A stretch of DNA of 64,000 nt from Ficedula albicollis (Eukaryota; Chordata; Aves; Passeriformes; Muscicapidae), in the NCBI RefSeq assembly GCF_000247815.1, contig NC_021681.1, forward strand, positions 13,826,013 to 13,890,012, given 5' to 3'. The notes under the pieces are model-generated. The model saw nothing but the letters and a program-made list of their open reading frames with translations, did not search any database and was not told the origin of the DNA. The translations under genes and the position numbers were made by a program. This document shows, in pieces, positions 24,399 to 36,925 of this stretch (positions are counted from its first letter, which is position 1; the number at the start of each line of letters is the position of its first letter).

Positions 24399-25741
24399 CT
24401 GCTTGTCAAAGACACAAATATAAACATCGCTTCATGATTTTTGCAATTAAGGCTCTTAAATGTTAAGAAGCATATCAGTTACAATGTTGTATTGCCAAGA
24501 ATGTTAATTTTAGACTTGTCCATTAGGCAGAAAACACTGTCTAATTGATTTTTTCTTGTGCCTAGTATTTCATGGAGAATACTGCTTCATAATTTCTTCA
24601 GCCAGAATGGCATTCCCTGTATGTATAGCGCTGATTATCTTGTGTGATGTACTGTTTCTCTTGCTTTGAAACACTCACTATCTTTTGGTTTTTCATTATT
24701 TATTTGAGAGTGTTCCAGATGTGGTGTCTCATACAGAATGTTTTGGGATTCAAGAGCCAAACGGTACAGCGTATATCAGATTGACATGTAAGCTATTTAT
24801 CAGATGTGTTAAGCAGTTTAAAAAGGGATTATTCAAGTCCTACAACTTTTTTTTTTTGTAAAGCATTGACCTGTTAATCTAGATTTCAGTATGTTTTTAC
24901 CTGCACTTTCCCAGTCTTTAGAACAAGAGCCGTTATTTCTTTAGAGCGGTGTTTGGAATAAATTGTTAGTTTCTGACTAAAGCAGTACTAACATCTTGTG
25001 GAGGGAGTGTTTTTACACTGGAAACGGCTAACTTGAACTTTGCATTTAACTTTCATAACCTCTTCCATCAGGACTGGTTGTTTTGTGGAGCTCTCTCTGG
25101 CTTATTGTGAGAATGTGCAAGTTTCCTCCAGCATTTCTCCTAAAATCCCATCCACTGTTGCTCTTCTGGCTTTTGTTCCAAATGTTTGGTTCTTTCCAGT
25201 TGCATGAACAGTGTTTGTGCTGTTAGCACCTAAGGAAAAACATACCAGCCACAAAGAAATATACATCAGGACTGAAGATGTGCTGAGCTTAGGCTCTGGC
25301 TGTTTATTAAAGATAACTGCTGTTGATCTACTCATTTGGGGTTGGCAACTTCCATACTGAAAACCACTGGTCTAAATCTTCCTGTGTCCATTGCAACTTA
25401 CAGCAACTGCTTTTGTAAAATGAAGGCTTTTTGGAAGCTAGAAGGGAAACTGCTTAATTCAAATACTTGTTTACAGTGTGGTTGTATAGCTGTAAAGAGG
25501 GATTCTGCACCTCCAAATTGCTGTAAAAACTTCCCACTGGGTGGAATTTGACTGGGAATGTTCCAGTATTCAGAGTAGTTTCTGGGTTTTATTACACAAA
25601 GTACACACTTAAGCTTTAGCTTGGTTATGAAATACAGTGTATATCTTAATTTTGATCTGAATTTGATATGTTGCAAAAATCCATATAATTATATGGATCT
25701 ATTTTAAAATGTCTTTTTCTCCACTGTATATGTGAAGTTTG

Positions 25742-25747
25742 AATAAA
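25742..25747 (+). terminator. PPP1R2: Candidate PPP1R2 polyadenylation signal
   Basis: AATAAA in TTTGAATAAAGGAATG, at the end of an AT-rich stretch that follows the candidate last exons. Confidence 0.4.
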
Positions 25748-25769
25748 GGAATGAAAGTTATTTTACAGT

Positions 25770-28700
25770 TACATGCATTCTCAAGTGTGAGCTTTCCTGA
25801 AGTTCCAGAGAAACTGAGAGTGAATAAGGCAATAGGATGCTGTTCTCTGAAAGATATTTACAGAAATGATTCATTAGACTGGATGCATTGCCAAAGATAC
25901 CTGTGAGTTGTGCTAACTGGGTTTTGTAGTGTGCCTTTCCCAACTATCTCCTCTCCTTAATAGGTAACAAGATTGTCAGTTTTGAGTTAATATTCTAAGG
26001 TCCTGAATCAAGAGTAATCGTGTCTTTTCACAAGAAAGAGTTGAACTCTTGATTCTGGCCAGCATGGTGATGCTAATTTTTCAACATGCTGGGTGCTATT
26101 TCTTTTTGTATCAAATGCCACCTGCATAGAGTAAACAGGGGCAAAGGGTAAGCATTTAGATACTTCTGACTCGCCAAGTCACTTGCTGTATCTTTCAATT
26201 TGGCTCCCAAGAATAGGATTTCAAAACTTTAGGTTTGTACCCTTTATATACCAGCTTGCAGTGTCCAGAGTGTTGGCCCGTGTGCACTGAGCTGTATTTC
26301 AGCCAGAGCAGCTGCTGGCCTGGCCTGCCCCAGCTGGGCACTGAAATCTTGCTGAGAGGGTGGCAGTGCTTGGCAAAACCGTGTCGCTGTCAGACTGAGC
26401 ATGGATGTGGTGAGCAATGTGTGCAGGTAACATCACTGTGATCTGTGAGGCTGTGGAACATATCACTTGTACTTTGTGCTAAGTACCCATGGGTACTTTG
26501 TACCTGCAATTAAGGTAGAATCCAGCAGCAGCAGCTAGTGTCCTGCCCTCCTTAACCCCCCCTTTCTTGTATGCCAGGCCATCTGGTGCTCAGCAGGGCT
26601 TCTTTGTACCCTACAAGAACTAGAAAGCATTTTGGTTAACAAACAAACTTTGCTAACTTCCAATAAAGACTCTTCCTGAAATGGCTTCCAAAATCCCTAA
26701 TGAAATGAGTATGTAGCTTTGAGGGAGATACACAAATTCATGAAGATGGTTTTGACTGAACCAGATAATGTATAGTAGGTCCCTTCACCACTCAGGTGAT
26801 TTTAAGCTGCTTGGGTGATCTCCCTTTTTCTGTGCCACCAAACACCTAAATTGCAAGTTTGATGCTATTTTGAAACTTGATTTAGTTTGGGGTTTTTTTT
26901 TAAAGGCTTTGTTCTCTGCATTCTCCTCAGTGCTCGCAAAAATTCTGTTCACGGTGCTCCTTTGTTTTCCTCAGCAGAAGTGCAACCTGATGTCCCTGAC
27001 ATTGCTTCTAATTGAAAGGCTGGTTTACTTGGTTTTCTCTGCTTACACCGTGATGCATTTTAAAAGCTAAATCGGGCAAGTTTTAATTTGCAGTAGCTCC
27101 AGAAACTCCATATACCTTTTTTTACAAAGGGATGTCTGATTTCCTTCTGCTTGAGAAATATCAGTTAGAGTTCCCTGCTGAATGGGAACAGGAAAATAAA
27201 TGTCTTTTCTCTTGTTACATTTGATGGGGAATTAGCTTGCATGCACTTCTTAATCTTTAGGTGCATATGGTAAAGACTCGTGTACAATATAGAGTGGTGT
27301 AAAGAGGAAACAAACACAGTCCTTACTTACATGGACAGTGAGCTCCACAGCACCTTAATTGTGAATCTTCTTGCACAGGTTTAAGTCTTCAATCTTCATC
27401 CTGTTTAGAAAAACATTTTCAATATGCTTCCAATAGGAAGATCACTTGCAAATAAGAGCCTTAACTCATGTGTATAGATTTTTTTGTGTGTCTTTAGTTT
27501 CTTTCCCACCAACTTGTACACAATTCATGGAAACTGCAGATACTTTTTCCACACTCTAATGTTAAACTTGTGCATCTTACCAGAACTCTTTGTTTCTGTA
27601 ATATGCTTTTTTTGTGGTATTGTGATGCCACCTCACAAATGTAATTATTCTGTTTGAAACTAGTGCTAAGTGTCACAACATAAATAAAACCACTGTTTTC
27701 ATTACTGCCTTACAGCACTAATACTAATCTAATGTTTGGCTTCTTGGAGCTCTTCAGAAGAAACTGGCAGCTAAAATTGGCAGGCGTGTTCCTACTTAAG
27801 TTCTTAAACCAATATTGTAATTTCCTCATGACTTTCATTTATTGTAACTTTGATGTAAATTGGTTTGTTCACAGAGTCAGATTTGCTGGCTTGCCTAGAC
27901 CTGAGGGTAGATCTGGTAACCTGAGTAATGAACTTAAAATAGCAATACCACAGAAAAGGTTGCATTTTTCAAGGTGTTTTTCTTTGTGTGTTGAAGGATT
28001 TAAGCCTAACTGGTCTGTCTCTTCATGGTCAACACTGAGTCATCACTCAGTACATGGAGTAATGGAAAATGACTAACACTAGCTACTCCTTAGGAAGTAA
28101 AACTCTTCCTCAAAACAGAGCTGGGCTCTTTGCAATTGCATACTTAAGTTGAAAGTTGGATTTCACAACATACATGCAGCCTCAGTGATACAAATATTAA
28201 CATGCTGCTTTTCCTGAGTGGGTGTGTCTTGAATCCCTAATCAAAATACTGGTGTTACATCTGTGTAACTTGTAATTTGGTTCTGATATTTCACCAGTCT
28301 TAGGAATAAAACCTGACACCCTAAACCACAACTAACTGAACCAAAAAGTATCCCTCTGCTTCTGTGAAAGGACACCTTAACTGAGAGAGGAACAGTAAGG
28401 GTACAGTAGACATTCAGCTTCTTGGAAAGAAGTTTTATGTTACTCTTCTTCCATGTTCACTGTTTCTCCTTTTAACACTGAAAGGAAGTGGGGGAGAGAG
28501 AATGGGAAGAATATGAAAAACCGAAAGAGATAAAAAAGGAGGTGAAACTTAGTGCAGATGCTGGGGTGAGGGAGGGTGTGAAAGTTGCCAGGAGTAAGGG
28601 GGGTCGCTGGAAGCCGGCAGCTCCTCAGACTCCGGAAGGAAACAAGAGTGAAAATCATTCACTTGTCAGCTTCCCAGCACGGCGTCCCTGTGACTGCGTC

Positions 28701-29100
28701 ATCTTTGACAAGTTTAACCTGGATAGCAACTTCTCTGTCGCTGCGTTTGAGGAGGAGTGGGGATGGCTGGTGCTCCTGTCTGTCAGTTTTACATCTGGGA
28801 ACAATAACCAGCACCTAACTGGGTAAAGATATTTTTCTGTATTCTTTTAAACTATCAGATATTACAAAATTCTGCTGTCCTTCACTGCAAACTGGAGACT
28901 GCAGCATTGTTCACTCTGATTTACTCCAAAATATGATCCGCTCTAGTTTAAAAAGTATTCTTGGACAAAGGTTTGGTAAGAAGCCCAAGCACGCACACTT
29001 GATAGTCCTTGACAGGAAAACCTGCGGTTTGCATTTCTCCTTCAAAGACTTCTTTGAGTCTACCCCCACGAGAGACTTCCTCTGTCTAGAAGTGAATCAC
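25770..29100. other. Intergenic DNA between PPP1R2 and ACAP2
   Basis: AT-rich, turning CpG-rich after about 29100. A further AATAAA at 27683 could serve a longer PPP1R2 transcript. Open frames of 60-114 codons occur, but none shows a domain or splice support. Confidence 0.55.
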
Positions 29101-29165
29101 ACTGAAGAGCAGCCGGAGCTGGAGCTTTCTTCCCGCGGGTGGCACCCTCAGCCGGGGCACGGTGC

Positions 29166-29389
29166 GGGCCCGTGAGCCCGCGCTGCTCTCCGCGCGCAGT
29201 GCCCGCCCTGGGGGGGCCGCCGGGCGGGGCCACGGCCGAGGAGCGGAGCCCGGCTGAGGGACGCGGGCCGCTCTCGACCGGGTACAGCTCGGGCCCGTGA
29301 GCCCGCGCTGGGGGGGCCGCCGGGCGGGGCCACGGCCGAGGAGCGGAGCCCGGCTGAGGGACGCGGGCCGCTCTCGACCGGGTACAGCT
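29166..29389. repeat. GC-rich tandem duplication in the CpG island
   Basis: The 79-bp block 29211-29289 recurs at 29311-29389, and the 20-bp GGGCCCGTGAGCCCGCGCTG at 29166-29185 recurs at 29291-29310. Copy 2 lacks the 25 bp present at 29186-29210. Confidence 0.92.
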
Positions 29390-29617
29390 GCTCGGGGGCC
29401 CGCCGGGCCTTCCCGAGCGTTTCCCCCGAGGGCGACATCCCCTCGTTTAATGAACAGCTGTAATTTAAAAAAATCAAGCAGGTACCGACAACCGGCCGGG
29501 CAGGGCCCGGCGCCACACGACCGGCCCCACCTCCGGCGGCGTCACTGCGGCGAAGGCCGGGCGGGCCGGGCCGTGGCCTGTGATGCGGGCAGCGCGGCGA
29601 TGCAGCTGCCGATTGGC

Positions 29618-29718
<101 letters not shown>

Positions 29719-29868
29719 CTGCGCTGCCGGCGGTTGGCTGCATCTCCCGAGCGGCCAAGCATATTGAGCATCTCTGCCATAAAAACCTCCCCTCTCGCGT
29801 TGCGATTGGCCGGCGCGCCCCCCGCTATCGCAGGCGGTCGCTGCTGGCTGCCCGGGCCGTCAGTCGCG

Positions 29869-30354
<486 letters not shown>

Positions 30355-31231
30355 AGGGGCCGGGGGACAGGAAGCGGGGCCGGGTGTGTGCGGGGCGGGC
30401 CGGGCTGTGGGGGCCCCGGGGGTGACAGGTGCTGGCGAGCTGTGAGCAGCCGGCCTTGAGCGGAGGGGCGGGCAGGGGCCGTGGGTCCTGCCGTGTTGTG
30501 GGGGCTCTGGGGAGGAAGGGGAGGCGGGATGTGGGAAGTGCAGGGAAAGGGGGCAGCGTGTGAGGTACGTGGGACTGGGTGGGCAGTGTGCGGGGTCTGG
30601 GCTCGGGAGGGGGTAGCGCAGTGTGCAGCGAGCCCTGCTGGGTCACTGCCTTTGAGGAGACGGGGGTGAACGGTGGCGGGCGGCTGGTGCAGGGAATGCT
30701 CAGCCGGGGCAGTGCCAGCTGAGACTCGGGCTCAGGAGGGTGAACTCTGGTGGCTTGTCTTCGGTTCTTCAGAGTTGTGCTCACACTTCAGTTCCCACCG
30801 TCTCCTGCCCGCGTCTGTTGCGTGGTCCGTATTCGGTGTGGCCACTGTCGGGGTGGCAGTAGCAAACAAGCTCAATATCGCCTTACTTCCTGTTGTCAGA
30901 GCAAGGCATGCACTCCTTTGTTTTTCCCCAGTCCAGTGACCAGTTGTCTATCATTGTTGTACGGTTACTTCTGCTTATGTCAGACAACTTTTCCATCAGT
31001 CTTTCCTTATGTTTTTACCCATTCTATATATGTATTTTACACCGTTGTATCTAATCAACATAATTGTGCCGCTCTGTGGGGTGTGTGGACTGGTCTGTGC
31101 CTACATACACCCACTTTCTGTGCCTGGTATTACCCTGCTAGATGATGGAGATGCAAGCAGCTCCATGAAGTGATGTGTCACTGCTGTGCCCCCCTGTCCC
31201 ATACCGAGCCCATATCTCAAGTGCCTGTAGC

Positions 31232-31606
31232 TCAGTGGTGAGCTCTGGATGTTGAGGGGAATAGTACTGTTCTTTCTCTGCTCTCTGGCCATATGTTCAC
31301 GCCTCCTCTTTGTATCAGCTTTAGCAATCTTGTGGTTTCTGGGATGTAGAGGAAGTTGGAGAAGGAAGGTTGGTTGAATGGCTTATCCTTGGCAGAAGTT
31401 GGAGTTCCTGTTCTTCCCTCCTTTGCTGCTGCTTCTGCTGCCAGTTTGGCTCTGGCTGCTTCTCCCATGGGTTTTTTGGTGACTGTGATGTGTGTTGTTG
31501 GATCCTTCAATGAGCTGGGTGCCCTGGCAGAAGAGACTGGATGGCTCTCTGCCAGGTTCGTGAGTTGTGTCAGCATCTCAGTGGGTATGAAACCTACTAA
31601 AGCTTA
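31232..31606 (-). pseudogene. Possible degraded gene copy, family not recognised
   Basis: The - strand is open from 31606 (after a stop) to 31232. It reads ALVGFIPTEM, TQLTNLAESHPVSS, THITVTKKPMGEAARAKLA and AKDKPFNQPSFSNF before losing protein-like character. A different frame just downstream (from about 31292) reads MAREQRKNSTIPLN, suggesting a frameshift. The composition (Ala/Lys helix, Ser/Thr/Pro linkers) looks more like a real protein than the other chance frames, but I cannot name the family. No intron or poly-A tail is evident. Confidence 0.3.
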
Positions 31607-33751
31607 TGGGGAGTAGAGAGAGGAAACTTCACTGCCAGAAGCAAGGCTAGAGGAAGGCAGTGGAGAGTGAGACCTCCCTTAGGGCAGCAGGGAACTTTTA
31701 CATTGGTTTAGCTGTTTCACAAAACTTTGTCCTGAGCTGGACATACTTGCTAATGTATGTACTTTCTGAGACAACTGTATTTAATGTTGGTCCATCCCAT
31801 TTGGTGACAATGCAATTGTAGATTGGCATAACTTAACCACAGAACTGTACCAGTAGTTGCATTTCTTTAAATTACTCATACCTTCTGAAGTACTAAATAC
31901 ACTAGAGAAAACAAGAAGTTCTCACTAAAATTTGTGAGCAGGAGTGTGCTGCTGTTCCTTCAAGGTAAGTCATACCAGTTCATTTGAATTCACTTTGTAA
32001 CATTTTCCTTTTGCCCCTCTTGATTCCTTTCCTTCAAGGAAAAGAAACTGGAGAAAGCCCTTTGTTAGGTTCTTCTAGAACTTCATGGTCTTTTTCCCAA
32101 TCTGGTACTACTGCCTTTGGAGACATTGCAGAAAACCTTGTGGTGTAATCACTTGATGCCAGCAAAACATCCTTACAACCTTTAACTGATAAGAAATGGT
32201 TAAAATAGCAAGGCAAAATTCCTGTAGTATTTCTGAAAAAGTTCATATCTTTCATTATTAGTCATCAATATTCGTTGTTACAATTTTGGTAATTCTATGT
32301 TTGTGTAAATTAGTCAACCTAAACAGTAAAAACCTTCTGAATGAACGTTACTGCAGTGGTTTTATTTAGGGATGATACTAATGTAGAGCAAGGTTGTGAC
32401 AAAGTCCTATATTCTTCCAGGGAGTAGTGTGGATGTAAAGCAGCTTCTTGCTCTGTGTTCCTTGTAGCAAAGCTGAGCTGCAGCTTTCTTCTGACCTTGC
32501 TGAGCGGGAGGGTGTAGCCTCTGTCCTTCCTGTCAGTGTACCTGTCAGAGCTGTTGAATAAACCTGTTGGGAGGTATGTAGTGGGTAGAAATGTCGCAGG
32601 TTACTTTCTTATGGTCGTGGTGATAACTGGGAGGACATGGGTGAATCAGAGTTCCTGAGTCACTGAATCCCTGTTTTCATGGGGAACTGTTTAAATCTTT
32701 CAAAACATGCTGCTACAGGCAGCTTCAGCCACATGGCTTTCTTTCCTGCTTATCTATTTCTCGTGAAGTTCATATTGATATTTCTTGGCTTTAAGATTTA
32801 ATTTGGCCCCAAATCACAGAACCTAAGGTCTGTTTCCTTGCTTAAAGTGCTTTTGAAGGACCATGGATTGTAGCTGTTGAGATGCTGATGTGTGATTAGA
32901 TATTAATGGCTATAAAGTTTCATATTAGACATATGATGAGTTATTTCATAGTAAGGCATACTGGTTTTTTTTTTCTCGCTCCAGTAGATGATAAAGAAAT
33001 CTCTGAATTATAAAACCTGAAGCAATAACAGCTTATTTATTAAATATACTTATTTGTAAACTTACAACATGCCAGATCACTTTGGAGTTGGGGATTTGAC
33101 GTTTAGAAGCTGATTTTTAAGGTAGTGGGAAAGGCTATGAGTTCAGGCAAACTTTTGCAAATGTGTAGTCATGGTTTTTTTCTAAACCTTTAAAAATAAT
33201 CTTGCTGAAATCACATGCTTTTCTGTCATGATCTCCTCTCCTAAAACATGGACAGATCAAAAATCTAGCAAGGAAGTGCATTTGCAGTTCTCCTAAAACG
33301 TGTCAATGGCTTCCCATCAAATGAAGAAGTTGGCTGAGGAGGGGCCTTGGGGCAGTCCTTGAACAGTAAGAACTGAGCTGTGCTGGCAAGTTCTGTGTAT
33401 ATAATCACGCATTCCTGCAGTAGTTTTTTGATATGCAAATAGCTTTGTGAAATAATTATTTCTCCTTTAAACAGTGAGAGTTTAAGTTTCAGAGTTTAAT
33501 GGAACAGGCTTCTACAATGCTGTTTCATTTTCTTTTTTTCTTCTGCCTATAGAATGTTTTTCTCAGTGAGGTATCACTGTAGCAACCAGATGAAATCACT
33601 GGAACTAAATTTTTAGAAAGGAGAAGCAATTTTAAGTGGTGTGGAAATGCAGCTGCTCTAAGTAGCAGTTAACAATTTTGATCAGCAACAAATAATAGAA
33701 AAAGCAAAATTCAATTGCTTGTAATCTGTGCAATTGTAGAACTCTCTTCAA

Positions 33752-34019
33752 AAACATTCAAGCTGATCCAGTCTTTAAAAATGCTTTAATAAAAAGCTCT
33801 GTGTTTTTGAGATAATTTCTTTGTCCTTACCTATCACTGTTGCCAAAGTTTAAACATTCAGGCTGATCCAGTCTTTAAAAATGCTTTAATAAAAAGCTCT
33901 GTGTTTTTGAGATAATTTCTTTGTCCTTATCTATCACTGTTGCCAAAGTTTTTTTTGCATTTAAATTTCTATTTTGAGATAATTTCTTTGTCCTTACCTA
34001 TCACTGTTGCCAAAGTTTA
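33752..34019. repeat. 100-bp tandem duplication plus a partial third copy
   Basis: Units 33752-33851 and 33852-33951 are near-identical (CTGATCCAGTCTTTAAAAAT and the rest). The 3' half (GAGATAATTTCTTTGTCCTT...) recurs at about 33975-34019. Confidence 0.92.
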
Positions 34020-35790
34020 AAATTTTTTGCATTTAAATTTCTATTAATTTCCTGAGACCCCAGCTGCAGAACAGATGATGGATGAATGAGGTAGATCAAA
34101 ATATAAGTAAAACTGTTGTCAATTACCATTCTTAGTAAAAATATTCGTGGGTAGTTTCTGGGTAGAACTGTGGTTATTCCATTTCTGCTAAGCTAAAGCA
34201 CTGCTCTGATGGGCAGACCTGCTGTGGTGTAAGGCTGGCTTGTCTCTGGAGTTCCCTGCTATGTGCTGGCTTTCTTCTCCTGTGGCTTTTGCCCTGCTCT
34301 GTTTATGTGGGGCCAGCTGATGGGCATCTCATGCTTATTCAGAGGGTGCTGGTTGAAGAGGTCACTTGTGCCACTTTCTGCCTTTTTAGATTTATGATGA
34401 ATTTTTTTTTTCTCTCTTCTTTTGCACTGTGTAACCAAAAGTTTGTCACTAAGCATGTGTTTCCTAAATAATAGTAAACGTTTTGTCACTTAAACTGAGT
34501 AATATAAGAAAGTGACTTACTTAACCTTATGGAATATATTGTGTTCAGTAGTCAGAGAAATTATCAAAAGTGCCTAACCCAAATATTTCGGTCTGCTTAT
34601 TACATTCTGGGGAAAATACAGAAATAGGAACATCAGGAGAGTTGTCCCTTCAGTGCTGAGTTTCAGTGGGAAGGGTGCTGGAGGGCCACTGCTTCCCCCG
34701 TGTTCAGCCTGGGTTTAAAGCTCAGCCCACCTGTGTGCGTGTGGCTCCACTGAAACCACTGAGGCTGCTCCCGGGGGTGAACTCAGCCTCATTCCAAGTG
34801 TAAAGAGGAATGAGACCAAGAACTCTGCATACAAAATCTGTTTGTTCTGCACAGACTTACCTAGCTGTTTTAGAACAAATTTCCAAAGAAGTGTTTGGTC
34901 TGGGCTTTCTGCCCTTGGTGTTTGGGACTGAAAAGCAAGTTTGTAACGTACTTGGCATGGGAGGATGGAAAGTATTGCAGAATAATAGGAAAAAAGATAC
35001 AATAAGTCAAAAGAAAAAGCTGCCAAGCATTTGCTTGTGAGTTTGCATTTAGCATTTTTCATACTTACGTGGTTGTTAACGTTTATGATTTCCTGTATGA
35101 GACTCCAGAAGTGCACTTTTTGTAGCTGAAGTGACATGGAGGAGTCTTGGTGGAGTGTGGGTAAGTTACACGCGTACAACATCGCTGTCCATGCTGCTGG
35201 GAGTCTGGTGGAGTTAAACTTAGTTAAACTGATTCCAGATTTCTAATTCTGCACTTGTGTGGAGATTGCAGTGACTGTCCTGTTCTGCTCAGGCTCTAGT
35301 CAATGGTTCATTTATTTTTAAATCTGTAACTATGCCTTTCAAATGTACATGAAGAAAATGCTTGACCTAGAGAAAGGGAGATATATTTGAACATAGTGTG
35401 CAGTGTTAGAGCATTTTTTTTCGAGGGAAATCATTAGAGAATAAAGAAGGTTCATTGAAGATCACTCTCAAATACATCTGTGAAAAATCTCTCACACTGA
35501 AATATTTTAAATTGGAAAAAACTTAATAGTAAATTGTTAACAACCCTTTCTAATGGAGATTAGAGAAATGTATCCTGAAATCAGGATGTCTTCATTTGGT
35601 TAGTACACCTAAATTTTTTAAATTTAAAAAAAAAAGTTGTCTGGCGCAGTTATGGATAACAAAGAATAGGGTTATTAATGGTGATTCTTCTTCTTTATTG
35701 ATTGATTATTATTTGCATTAACAAGATCAAACTTTAAAATCTAAACTATATTTTAAATTGCTAATAGGAACTTAAAATGTTAACTTCCTC

Positions 35791-35880
35791 AGTTTTGGTC
35801 TTTTTACGTTTTTATCTGGAAATATTTAAAAAAAAACCGTTTTGGTCTTTTTACGTTTTTATCTGGAAATGTTTAAAACA
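35791..35880. repeat. 47-bp tandem duplication
   Basis: GTTTTGGTCTTTTTACGTTT and the following TTATCTGGAAAT occur twice with a 47-bp offset. The spacer is A-rich. Confidence 0.85.
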
Positions 35881-36925
35881 AAACTCCACAGTGAGAAGGG
35901 ACTTACAGTGGAAGTAGTGACAAAATCTGCATGTTATAACATTGCTGTAGCACAGCAGCAGGATGGTTGCTGAAGAACTGATGTTAATTAAGCCTGTACG
36001 GCTGATCTTTAATGAGTACTTGCAGAATTAGAAGGACAGCTTATTTATGTGTGTGTGCAATGGAACTGTAATTATACAAGTCCTTATAGTCTTTCAGGTT
36101 TTAAATATAGATTTGGAGAGGTTTGGTTCTTTAGCCTCAAGTGTCTCATTTATGTTGGCTAAGCACATCTTACATAATTACATTAAGAACCAAAGTTATG
36201 GAGATGGTAGTTTTATATTTTTTGAGGGGGGGAATAACAATGTTAAAATATCTGGAAAACAGGGTCAGTAAATAGAATATTCATTGGGAAGGTGGCAGCT
36301 ATAAAGTAGAAACCTGTGTGTTGGGCTAGATGGACTTTTTGGTGGCTCTAATTTTTCACTGTACATATCTGTGAAGCTGTTGGCCTGTGAATAGCAAATG
36401 TGCTGATTTCAGCAATGTTTGCACCGTCCTGTGATCTTTTTTCAGGCTTAGCTTCTTGACAACCTTGTATTCAGAACCACATTATTTAGTCAGCATTTTT
36501 CCTGTTCTTAACTTCTTGCAGTGAATAATATGGCTTAAAATATTTTAACTTTTTACTAGCGTAAATAATTCTAAAAAATTCCCAAAGCAAACTCTGTTCT
36601 TATAACTTGTTTTGGGAGAAAAAAGGAGAGAAAAATATCTAATTTCCACTGGCTAGAGAAATTACTGTTTACAGACAAGAGCCCTTTGCCTTAGTCTTGA
36701 TGCAGGCCTTGCTGCCTGAATCAGTTTAGTACCTCAAGGTGATGCAAATGCAGAAAGTGTCATGTTTACATAGGCAGGAAATAGAAGAATAAATTCTGAG
36801 TAATTTAGGTTTTTTTGCCTCTCACTTGTACATGCGGAATTCATTTTAAGAAGATGTGTAGAAGTTTAAACTGTGTAAATGCATTTGTGATTTCTGTGAG
36901 CAGATACTGCTGTTTTGAGATGTAG

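Noticed and set aside
34715..35182. 155-codon frame on the - strand in ACAP2 intron 1
   Set aside because: Composition like translated AT-rich DNA, no domain, overlaps a frame on the other strand.
36290..36360. GTTGGGCTAGATGGACTTTTTGG as a further CR1 tail
   Set aside because: Only a short match to CR1-like text, without the terminal repeat or upstream CR1 order. Too weak to call.
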